The position numbers and the translations under genes were made by a program. This document shows positions 7,662-14,359 of a stretch of 32,362 nucleotides of DNA, piece by piece. The stretch spans positions 1 through 32,362 of the forward strand of contig JAGBRL010000087.1 in NCBI GenBank assembly GCA_017632345.1, given 5' to 3'. The DNA comes from Paludibacteraceae bacterium (GTDB lineage: Bacteria; Bacteroidota; Bacteroidia; Bacteroidales; Paludibacteraceae). Position 1 is the stretch's first letter, and each line of letters begins with the position of its first letter. The notes beneath the pieces were generated by a model, which saw nothing but the letters and a program-made list of their open reading frames with translations, searched no databases and was not told where the DNA came from.

Positions 7662-9532
7662 GAAAGCTCTTTTTTACAACTCTGATTGCGGCTGTTTGCT
7701 CGGCTTCGGCTTTCGCAGAATATAAAATGTATTTGATGGGCGACACTTCTTTCTGCCGCCCTGCCGACAGTTTTTCGATTAATATAGGCGGTGACAACAT
7801 AAAAATCTCCGGCAACGGCGAAGAGGCGTCGTTTTCTAAGGCTGCCGTTGACGGCATAAAGTTCCTGAAACCGCTCGTAATCGACTTTTCTGACCTTTCC
7901 GCCTCAAAAAACAGTCCTGACGGCGTGACGGTTGACGTGGTAAACAGCGACGTGACCGTGACTTTCGCTGAAGACTTTGGCGTAAATCATTATGACGTTA
8001 TCGTGACCGGAAAGTCTGACAACGGCTCCCTGACTATCAACCAAAGCAGCAAGCTGACACTTACGCTGGACAACTTGTCGCTGTCTGCAAAAGGAAAGTC
8101 GGCTATAAATATCGTGAACTCAAAGAATATCAATGTCGAGCTTATTGGCGATAACAAAATCGGCTGTTCTGAAAATAACTCTGAATTTAATGCGGCTATC
8201 TACAGCGAGGCTTCGCTCATTTTCAACACAGAATCTGATGGCAACCTCAGCGTAAAGAGCAACGTGCACGGTATCAGAAGCAGAGAGGGAATCTCTCTGG
8301 ACAACGCGCAGATCGCTATCAACGCAGACAAGGACGGTGTGAGAGCTAACGACTACTTTATTTTAAACTCCGGCTCGCTGGACATAGAGGCTTTGGGCGA
8401 CGGTATTGACGCTAACAAAAGTTACATAATCATAAACGGCGGTAGCCTGAGCTATAAAAACAGTTCTACTTCTGTTGACGTGAAGGCTCTGAAGTGCGAC
8501 AGTGACCTGACCGTGAACGGCGGCAACATCTCCCTGACTTTGAACGGGACAGACAACAAAGGTTTCTCTACCGGAAAATACGAAGTGAACGAGGCGACTG
8601 CTGATTCCGCTTTCGGAAATGTGATTGTGAACGACGGTTTTATCGAAGTTTTCATGAACGGAATAATGGAAGACGGCGACACATCTTCTTGCTCGGCGCT
8701 TAAGGCTGACGGTGACATACTAATCTACGGTGGCGAGTTCAACATCGAATCTGGAGAAAAGAATCACAGAGCTAAAGGTCTGAACGCCGACGGCGACGTG
8801 AAAATTTATGACGCAATTATAAATATAGAACAGAAAGGTGACGCTTGCCGAAACATTGCCAGCGAAAATAACATATATATCGAGGGTGGCAAATTCGACC
8901 TTTATACAACCGGAGGACTGATTAACGAAGGCGATGTGATTAACGAATCTTCGGCTTCTTGCATCAAGGCGGACAACGGCATCTTTGTGAGCGGAACTCC
9001 TGAATTCATCCTCTACTCAGAGTCTGTTAAAGGCAAAGGTATGAATGCTGACTCTACCATTGTGATAAACGGCGGAAAAATTGACTGCACTATTTTCGGA
9101 ACTGGGGCCAAAGGCTTGAACTGCGGATACGAATTTGGCGGAGAGATTGTAATCGACGGAGCAAACACTATCGTCAAAGTAAATATCTTCGGCGGTGGTC
9201 TTCACGAAAACGATGTAGACGACTCTAAGGCATCCGGCATCAAATCTGACGGCAATGTGGAGATTAAAAACGGAAAGGTAACAATCGATGCTGCCAACGA
9301 AACGGAATCTACGACATTCGAAGCCTTAAGAGGAATCAGTGCTAACAATAACGTGACAATAAGCGGAGGCTATACGAAAATCACTCTTGATGATGCGACA
9401 GCCAAAACTTACGCCATCAAGGCTGACGGTAAAGTATATTTGAAAAAAGGCTGTCTGGAATACAGTTGTCCGGATTCTGAAGTTGCGGAAAACGTTAAAG
9501 TAAAACCGTCACCAATATTTATCGAAGAATAA
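7658..9532 (+). CDS. Secreted beta-helix carbohydrate-binding protein (Cthe_2159-like)
   Basis: 624 aa with a signal peptide (MRKLFFTTLIAAVCSASAFA, cleavage about residue 20). From about 150 to 610 there are about ten short repeats of the form (I/L)KADGDVxIxGGxxxI, e.g. ALKADGDILIYGG, GLNADGDVKIY, GMNADSTIVINGG, GIKSDGNVEIKNG, AIKADGKVYLKKG. This is the right-handed parallel beta-helix pattern of the carbohydrate-binding domain-containing Cthe_2159 family, whose founder binds cellulose and acidic sugars. No catalytic motif and no T9SS tail is visible, unlike the partner gene it overlaps by 4 nt. The pair may form a surface glycan-binding module; that is inference. Confidence 0.85.
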   Translation: MRKLFFTTLIAAVCSASAFAEYKMYLMGDTSFCRPADSFSINIGGDNIKISGNGEEASFSKAAVDGIKFLKPLVIDFSDLSASKNSPDGVTVDVVNSDVTVTFAEDFGVNHYDVIVTGKSDNGSLTINQSSKLTLTLDNLSLSAKGKSAINIVNSKNINVELIGDNKIGCSENNSEFNAAIYSEASLIFNTESDGNLSVKSNVHGIRSREGISLDNAQIAINADKDGVRANDYFILNSGSLDIEALGDGIDANKSYIIINGGSLSYKNSSTSVDVKALKCDSDLTVNGGNISLTLNGTDNKGFSTGKYEVNEATADSAFGNVIVNDGFIEVFMNGIMEDGDTSSCSALKADGDILIYGGEFNIESGEKNHRAKGLNADGDVKIYDAIINIEQKGDACRNIASENNIYIEGGKFDLYTTGGLINEGDVINESSASCIKADNGIFVSGTPEFILYSESVKGKGMNADSTIVINGGKIDCTIFGTGAKGLNCGYEFGGEIVIDGANTIVKVNIFGGGLHENDVDDSKASGIKSDGNVEIKNGKVTIDAANETESTTFEALRGISANNNVTISGGYTKITLDDATAKTYAIKADGKVYLKKGCLEYSCPDSEVAENVKVKPSPIFIEE

Positions 9533-9554
9533 CAGTTCTGCACAAATAACAACA

Positions 9555-9590
9555 AAGCGGAGCCTTTCGTGGCTCCGCTTTTATTTTATT
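9555..9590 (+). terminator. Strong intrinsic terminator after the beta-helix gene
   Basis: Perfect 10-bp stem AAGCGGAGCC (9555-9564) / GGCTCCGCTT (9571-9580) with a TTTCGT loop, followed by TTATTTTATT. It starts 22 nt past the stop codon and closes the unit that starts at 7170. Confidence 0.93.
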
Positions 9591-9864
9591 GCAAAAACAT
9601 TAAAAAATCGGACGTCAAAAACACACGCAATCTCAATATTTTCAATAACTTTGCGAAGACGGTTACCGCAAATCGGACCGTGATGATTTTGAAGGACATT
9701 TTGCTTAGGCTGCACACATTTGCCAGGAAACAATACGGTCATCAAGTGAATATGAGCAAGATAAGTAAAAAGAATTCAAATGCATCCGAAGCGGAATTTA
9801 TGACAAAAAAATTAAAATCGTAATTTATATAAGTTGCCTAAAACAATTCAAGTCTGAAGAATTT
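9591..9864 (+). other. Gene-poor leader of the nif3-like gene with a -7 box and a possible 46-aa ORF
   Basis: A TAACTTTG box at 9646-9653 matches TAnnTTTG (no well-placed TTG). A transcript starting near 9660 would have a leader of about 200 nt before the ATG at 9865. It contains an open frame at 9683-9823 (46 aa, starting MILKDILLRLHTF, strongly basic) and a 6-bp pairing of GACCGT (9676-9681) with ACGGTC (9735-9740). The small ORF has no recognisable family and may be chance. I cannot tell a leader peptide, a small RNA and plain untranslated sequence apart. Confidence 0.35.
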
Positions 9865-10956
9865 ATGAAAGCAAGCGAACTTTGTAACATTATCGAAAAA
9901 TACGCTCCCCTGCGCTATCAGGAGAGTTATGACAACTGCGGGCTTCAGATTGGCGACGCGTCGCAAGAGGTCAGCGGAGTGCTTATCACTATGGACGTCA
10001 CAGAAGAGGTCGTAGAAGAGGCCGCCAAAAAAGGCTGCAACTTCATCTTGGCGCATCATCCCCTCATCTTCAGAGGATTAAAAAAACTCACAGGAGGAGA
10101 TTACGTGCAAAGATGCGCGATAAAAGCCATCAAAAAAGATATTTGCATCTACGCCTGCCACACCAACGCAGACAAGATACACGGCGGCGTAAGCTTCAAA
10201 CTTGCCGAAAAGCTGGGGCTTGCAAACTGCAAGGTTCTTGCTCCGGAATACGAAAATCTGCTTAAATTAGTCACGTTCGTTCCGGCGGCACACACAGAAA
10301 AGGTGTTAGACGCATTGCACGCCGCCGGAGCCGGCACTTGCGGAAATTACGACCGCTGCAGCTTCAGGCACGAAGGAACAGGCGCATTCAGAGCTAACGA
10401 AGGCTGCAGCCCGTTTGTAGGCAACAAAGGCGAAATACACGAAGAGAGAGAAAACAGAATAGAGATGATTCTGAGGCCGGAACTGAAGTCCGGAGTGATT
10501 TCGGCGCTGCTGAAGTCACATCCTTACGAAGAGCCTGCTTTTGACTTAATAGAGCTGGACAACCGATTTTGCGCAGGCGGACTTGGAGTTGTGGGAGACC
10601 TTCCGGAACCGGTAAAGTCAGAAACATTTCTGTCAAAGCTGAAGGAGACTTTAGGCTCTGTCATAAGGCACACGGAACTGACAACGCCTACAATAAGCCG
10701 CGTGGCGCTTTGCGGAGGCTCTGGAGCCGAGTTTTTGCCAAATGCGATAAAAGAGCGAGCGGACATATTCATCAGCGCAGATTTCAAGTATCATCAGTTT
10801 TTTGATGCCGAAAAACGCATAATAATTGCAGATGCAGGACATTTTGAGACAGAACAGTTCATAAAAGAGTCTTTTTTTGAGTTAATTTCAAAAAATTCTG
10901 CTAACTTTGCAATTCATTTGACAGAATATAAAACAAATCCGATAAAATACTTATAA
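9865..10956 (+). CDS. Nif3-like dinuclear metal center protein (GTP cyclohydrolase 1 type 2/NIF3 family)
   Basis: 363 aa, matching the longer form with an inserted PII-like/CutA-like middle domain (about 125-235). Metal ligands are visible: H64-H65 in LAHHPLIF, D103 in CHTNAD, and H326 and E330 in GHFETEQ. An intact DNCGLQIG (23-30) marks the N-terminus. The family forms toroidal hexamers with a two-metal centre; its biochemical role is uncertain. It is followed after 3 nt by a coiled-coil zinc-ribbon gene, a pairing common in Bacteroidota, so both likely share one transcript. Confidence 0.93.
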   Translation: MKASELCNIIEKYAPLRYQESYDNCGLQIGDASQEVSGVLITMDVTEEVVEEAAKKGCNFILAHHPLIFRGLKKLTGGDYVQRCAIKAIKKDICIYACHTNADKIHGGVSFKLAEKLGLANCKVLAPEYENLLKLVTFVPAAHTEKVLDALHAAGAGTCGNYDRCSFRHEGTGAFRANEGCSPFVGNKGEIHEERENRIEMILRPELKSGVISALLKSHPYEEPAFDLIELDNRFCAGGLGVVGDLPEPVKSETFLSKLKETLGSVIRHTELTTPTISRVALCGGSGAEFLPNAIKERADIFISADFKYHQFFDAEKRIIIADAGHFETEQFIKESFFELISKNSANFAIHLTEYKTNPIKYL

Positions 10957-10959
10957 AGT

Positions 10960-11724
10960 ATGTCAGAAATTAAAGATACAAAAGATTTTACGGTAGAAGA
11001 GAAGCTCAAAGCTCTCTACGACCTGCAGTTGGTAGTGTCTGAAATAGACAAAATTAAAACTCTCCGCGGCGAATTGCCATTGGAAGTTCAGGACCTTGAA
11101 GACGAAATCGCAGGGCTTTCTACACGTGCAGAAAACCTTGAGGCTGAAATCAACGAGGCTGCGACAGCAATCTCAAACAAGAGACTTGACATCGAGACTG
11201 CCAAAGGGCTGATAGAAAAATACACAGCAGACCAGGACAATGTGAAGAACAACCGTGAATACGAATCTCTTACTAAAGAAATCGAATATCAAGGTTTGGA
11301 AATCGAGCTCTGCGAAAAGAAGATCAGAGAGTTCTCTGCTAAACAAAGAGAAAAGGAAGATGAACTGAACGTCACCAGACAACGCATAGAAGACCGCAAG
11401 ATGGACTTGGACCACAAGAAGACTGAATTGGATCAGATTATCGCTGAGACAAAGCAGGAAGAGGAGGCACTTCGTGACAAGGCCAAAGCTTTGGAAGAGG
11501 TTATCGAGCCGCGTCTGCTAAGCGCGTTCAAGAGAATCCGTCAGAATGCGCGCAACGGACTTTCTGTCGTTTACGTTCAGAGAGACGCTTGCGGCGGCTG
11601 CTTCAACAAGATTCCGCCTCAAAGACAGGTTGACGTGCGTCTTCGCAAGAAGATTATCGTGTGCGAGTACTGCGGCCGAATTCTGATAGACCCTGAACTT
11701 GCTGAAGCATCTGGAAAGAAATAA
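10960..11724 (+). CDS. Coiled-coil protein with C4-type zinc ribbon (COG1579-like)
   Basis: 254 aa. Residues about 15-190 are highly charged heptad-type sequence predicted to form a long coiled-coil hairpin, with YESLTKEIEYQ near the turn. The C-terminus holds a zinc ribbon with C211-GG-C214 and C235-EY-C238. Members are often annotated as putative nucleic-acid-binding or zinc-ribbon proteins; no reaction is known. It directly follows the Nif3-like gene (3-nt gap). Its stop is followed by a strong terminator. Confidence 0.9.
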   Translation: MSEIKDTKDFTVEEKLKALYDLQLVVSEIDKIKTLRGELPLEVQDLEDEIAGLSTRAENLEAEINEAATAISNKRLDIETAKGLIEKYTADQDNVKNNREYESLTKEIEYQGLEIELCEKKIREFSAKQREKEDELNVTRQRIEDRKMDLDHKKTELDQIIAETKQEEEALRDKAKALEEVIEPRLLSAFKRIRQNARNGLSVVYVQRDACGGCFNKIPPQRQVDVRLRKKIIVCEYCGRILIDPELAEASGKK

Positions 11725-11778
11725 GACACATTCATAATCTTTTCATATCTTAGTCTTTCAGACTTAATTTGGTTGTTG

Positions 11779-11810
11779 AACGGAGACGTGCACACGTCTC
11801 CGTTTCAATT
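11779..11810 (+). terminator. Intrinsic terminator after the zinc-ribbon gene
   Basis: Near-perfect palindrome AACGGAGACGTG (11779-11790) / CACGTCTCCGTT (11793-11804) with only 2 nt between arms (the innermost pairs would open), followed by a T-rich stretch CAATTTTATT. It lies about 55 nt past the stop. Confidence 0.85.
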
Positions 11811-11826
11811 TTATTGACTTTTATAC

Positions 11827-11861
11827 AAAAAAAGCCGAAGTTCTGGAACCCCGGCCTTTTT
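11827..11861 (-). terminator. Intrinsic terminator, mainly for the minus-strand gene at 11921
   Basis: Hairpin GCCG-aa-GTTC / GAAC-cc-CGGC (11834-11855), with seven T on the minus-strand exit (11833-11827) and five on the plus-strand exit. It can serve both directions between the convergent genes. Confidence 0.7.
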
Positions 11862-11868
11862 GCGGCAA

Positions 11869-11902
11869 TTGCAAACCGTAATTAAGAAACTGCGGTTTGC
11901 AA
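11869..11902 (-). repeat. 10-bp perfect inverted repeat in the 3' region of the gene at 11921
   Basis: TTGCAAACCG (11869-11878) pairs with CGGTTTGCAA (11893-11902) across a 14-nt loop. It has no T-run of its own and sits between the stop at 11921 and the terminator at 11827-11861. It may be a 3' stabilising hairpin. Confidence 0.6.
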
Positions 11903-11920
11903 CCCATATCCTAAAATCAA

Positions 11921-12532
11921 TTAAAACTTGGATCCTTTGGCTATCATAAGCACAGGATAAACAAAATCATAAACCCACTTCTGAGAAAACTTAAACTTCT
12001 CGTTATACTTGCGCACATTCTGCGAAGCGCGGAACAAATCGGCACCGCTCCAGTTAGTCTTGCTAAAGACATCAGCTATTGCAGTCTGAATAGAGCCTTT
12101 AAGCATTTTGTTGAAAATCTTAGGCAAACGAAGCTTCCACTGAAGCTCGCTGCTAAGCACCATCAGCAAGTCGTTAAGCATACCCTGAAATGAAACAAAA
12201 TAAGACTGAACATCCTGCTGCTTCTTGCACATTCTGCGTATAGACTTGTCCAGCTCCGTAAAAAAGTCGTCGTCCATCTTATACACCTGCTTGATCATTT
12301 TTTTAGCAGCCACGCGCTCGCCTTCGCCAAGACGTCCGTTAAGAGTCTGCACCTTCAGTCTGCGCTTAAACATCGCCAACTCCGGAATCATATTGATATT
12401 ATTGATACCCAAATGCGAAGCCATAACAGCCTGAATGTAAACCCTCACCAAAGAGATATACTCCTCTTCCCTGTTACGCACTTCCTCTTCTCTATCCGCT
12501 TGCTTTTTCTGCAACTTATCTAATAAACCCAT
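11921..12532 (-). CDS. Conserved-looking protein of unknown function
   Basis: 203 aa, not recognised. It starts MGLLDKLQKKQADREEEV, a charged helix, and is predicted largely helical: a run of Lys/Arg with hydrophobic heptads, a Trp-containing segment ELQWKLRLPKIF near 130, and a C-terminal WVYDFVYPVLMIAKG that is amphipathic rather than a clean membrane span. There is no signal peptide and no catalytic motif. Its own promoter (12571-12601) and its own terminator make it a one-gene unit. Codon use is like its neighbours. It is a real gene on these grounds, but function cannot be assigned. Confidence 0.75.
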   Translation of the reverse strand: MGLLDKLQKKQADREEEVRNREEEYISLVRVYIQAVMASHLGINNINMIPELAMFKRRLKVQTLNGRLGEGERVAAKKMIKQVYKMDDDFFTELDKSIRRMCKKQQDVQSYFVSFQGMLNDLLMVLSSELQWKLRLPKIFNKMLKGSIQTAIADVFSKTNWSGADLFRASQNVRKYNEKFKFSQKWVYDFVYPVLMIAKGSKF

Positions 12533-12570
12533 AAAACATTAAAATTTCAAATGCAAAACACATATCGGCA

Positions 12571-12601
12571 CAAATTTAGCGATAAAAACTTTCAAAAGCA
12601 A
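12571..12601 (-). promoter_or_regulatory. Bacteroidota-type promoter for the gene at 11921-12532
   Basis: On the minus strand TTG (12599-12601), 20-nt spacer, TAAATTTG (12571-12578): a full match with normal spacing, 38 nt before the ATG. Confidence 0.7.
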
Positions 12602-12613
12602 AAGTTTACGCCT

Positions 12614-13291
12614 TTAGTCGTCGCTGCGCCCGCTAAATATGCTTATATAGTAGAACAAAGTGGCGAGAGAAGTCAAAGCGCTCGACACGTAAGTGTAAGC
12701 GGCAGAACGCAAAGCCGACTTAGCCTGCGAATGCGTCTCGCCATAAGTGATACCGGCACGCTCCAGCCAAGCCACTGCACGCATGCTCGCATCCACCTCC
12801 ACAGGCAGAGTCACGAGGCTGAAAAGCGTTGTAACGGCAAACAGCAAGATGCCGATTAGCAGGAGATGCGGAAACACACCGATAAGCAACACGCCAGCCA
12901 TCAAGACCCAGCTTACATAATTAGAAGCGAAGCTGACGACAGGCACAAGCGCAGAGCGCATTTGCAAGAAAGAGTACGCCGTAGCATGCTGAACCGCATG
13001 ACCGCACTCATGAGCAGCCACAGCCGCGGCAGCCACACTCCTTCCGTTATAAACATCCTCGCTCAGATTGACAGTCTTTTCCACCGGATGATAATGGTCG
13101 GTAAGGTATCCGCTTGTAGAGACCACCTTGACATCAAAGATGCCATTATCACGTAACATTCTCTCTGCAACCTCTTTCCCAGAAAGGGCAACCGGCACTT
13201 GCGAGTACTTTTCAAATTTTTTCTTCAGATTCAGCTGAACCAAATAACTCACAAGAGATATCCCTAAAAATAAAACAATAAAACTCGGCAT
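12614..13291 (-). CDS. Membrane zinc metallopeptidase (YugP/Zn_peptidase_2 family)
   Basis: 225 aa, normal length. Zincin motif AAHECGHAVQ (92-101; ligands H94 and H98, catalytic E95), with E165 in LPVEVDAS as the likely third ligand. Membrane segments: 3-19 at the N-terminus, about 115-160 (two spans, VVSFASNYVSWVLMAGVLLIG and LLLIGILLFAVTTLFSLV), and about 200-217 near the end. Relatives are B. subtilis YugP and the broader HtpX/M48-type clan; they probably cut membrane or secreted proteins. The upstream region contains a promoter-like module shared with htpG (13441-13479), which would fit a stress role. That link is inference. Confidence 0.92.
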   Translation of the reverse strand: MPSFIVLFLGISLVSYLVQLNLKKKFEKYSQVPVALSGKEVAERMLRDNGIFDVKVVSTSGYLTDHYHPVEKTVNLSEDVYNGRSVAAAAVAAHECGHAVQHATAYSFLQMRSALVPVVSFASNYVSWVLMAGVLLIGVFPHLLLIGILLFAVTTLFSLVTLPVEVDASMRAVAWLERAGITYGETHSQAKSALRSAAYTYVSSALTSLATLFYYISIFSGRSDD

Positions 13292-13440
13292 ATCAATATT
13301 AATTTAATTAAACAATCAGTTTCAAACAGCTCACTTTGCCAGCAACAAGGCTTTCTGCAAATCACGTTTTACCATTCACAAGAAACCATCTCTGCCTAAA
13401 TCACACAGAAGCAAAGCGTCATTCTACATTTAGGATAAGA

Positions 13441-13479
13441 CAAAAACCTTGCCAAACGCGCCAAACTGCCAAAATGTCA
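13441..13479 (-). promoter_or_regulatory. Promoter-like module shared with htpG (candidate sigma-54-like promoter with upstream inverted repeat)
   Basis: Read on the minus strand: TGACATTTTGGCAGT (13479-13465), 7 nt, GTTTGGCA (13457-13450), 5 nt, TTTG (13444-13441). The same blocks with identical spacing occur upstream of htpG at 29936-29898; 26 of 39 positions agree with no gap. TGGCA-N6-TTG places GG and G as in a -24/-12 promoter, although the -12 C is a T here. The first block is an imperfect inverted repeat (TGACA/TGGCA). The distance to the ATG at 13291 is long (about 135 nt), and no TAnnTTTG box is seen in this 256-nt gap. Confidence 0.5.
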
Positions 13480-13501
13480 CACTCAACAATTCCGCACAGA
13501 C

Positions 13502-13531
13502 AAAAAAAAGGAGCGGCAAAAGCCACTCCTT
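13502..13531 (-). terminator. Intrinsic terminator after tonB
   Basis: On the minus strand AAGGAGTGGC-TTTT-GCCGCTCCTT followed by a run of T (plus-strand A at 13509-13502). The stem is 10 bp with one G-T pair, 17 nt past the stop at 13548. Confidence 0.9.
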
Positions 13532-13547
13532 GAAATATGCAATCAAA

Positions 13548-14249
13548 TTATCTTGTTGCAAGTTTGAAGTTGATAGGCAAAGTAAACTTAGAACGAACCT
13601 TTTTGCCTTGGTTCGAAGCCGGAGTCCAAGCAGGCATAGCCTTCACGACCCTCATAGCCTCTTTGTCAAGCGCCGGGTGCACACCACGCAACACCTCAAC
13701 ATCAACAATAGAACCGTTTGTATTAACCACAAAGCTTACAATCACACGACCCTGAATACCATTATCAGAAGCATCTTCCGGATAGTTAATCGCTTTGCTC
13801 AAATACTTATTCAACTCAGCCTGGCCACCAGGGAACTCAGCTTTCTTTTCCACACGCACATAAATCTGAGGGTCGTCGATATCGTCCTCTACCACCTTTT
13901 CCGTAAGGTCCTTTATCTCGGTTTTAGCATCGTCACCCATCGGACCTATATCACCAACATCCTTTTTATCATTATCAACCGTCTCAAAGTTTTCGGTTGG
14001 TGCTGGCGGTGGTGGCAGAGCTTCCTGTGGTGGCGGTGGTGGCGGAGGTGTGTTATCTTGAAATGTATTCATAATTTCTTCCTCTTCCGCTGCGTCTTCT
14101 GTCGCCTGCGTCACCTCGTACGCTTTGACGCCAGCTTCCGTCCATTCAAAGACAATGTACAAGAATCCGAGCGCAACCACCAACCCGAGAAGACAAAAGA
14201 TTGACTTTTTGTTCTCCAAGTCAGCTCTTGGCGTTTTCTTTATTTCCAT
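13548..14249 (-). CDS. Energy transducer TonB
   Basis: 233 aa. Layout is typical of Bacteroidota TonB: short basic N-terminus, one membrane anchor at about 16-35 (IFCLLGLVVALGFLYIVFEW), a proline-rich periplasmic linker (PPPPPPPQEALPPPPAP at about 67-83), and a C-terminal TonB domain from about 138 (EFPGG, then INYPEDASDNGIQGRVIVSF, VVKAMPAWTPA). It couples the proton motive force, with ExbB/ExbD, to outer membrane receptors. ExbB/D are not in the window, so this is a stand-alone copy with its own promoter and terminator. Confidence 0.95.
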   Translation of the reverse strand: MEIKKTPRADLENKKSIFCLLGLVVALGFLYIVFEWTEAGVKAYEVTQATEDAAEEEEIMNTFQDNTPPPPPPPQEALPPPPAPTENFETVDNDKKDVGDIGPMGDDAKTEIKDLTEKVVEDDIDDPQIYVRVEKKAEFPGGQAELNKYLSKAINYPEDASDNGIQGRVIVSFVVNTNGSIVDVEVLRGVHPALDKEAMRVVKAMPAWTPASNQGKKVRSKFTLPINFKLATR

Positions 14250-14292
14250 GCTTTTAGAATATTATTAGTTACTACTATTTTTTTCTTTTGGG

Positions 14293-14323
14293 CAAATGTA
14301 GCCATTTTTTTAGAATTGCTCAA
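14293..14323 (-). promoter_or_regulatory. Bacteroidota-type promoter for tonB
   Basis: Minus strand TTG (14321-14323), 20-nt spacer, TACATTTG (14293-14300), an exact TAnnTTTG. Leader of about 37 nt to the ATG at 14249. Confidence 0.75.
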
Positions 14324-14359
14324 CTTTAAACCACTTTTTTTTAGAAAAAAATCTATTTT

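Noticed and set aside
13989..14050. A microsatellite-like GGTGGTGGC tract
   Set aside because: It is the codon pattern of the proline-rich linker of TonB, not a separate repeat element.
14324..14359. A terminator for the dipeptidyl-peptidase unit
   Set aside because: Only a 4-bp TAGA/TCTA pairing within A/T runs is present, too weak to call.
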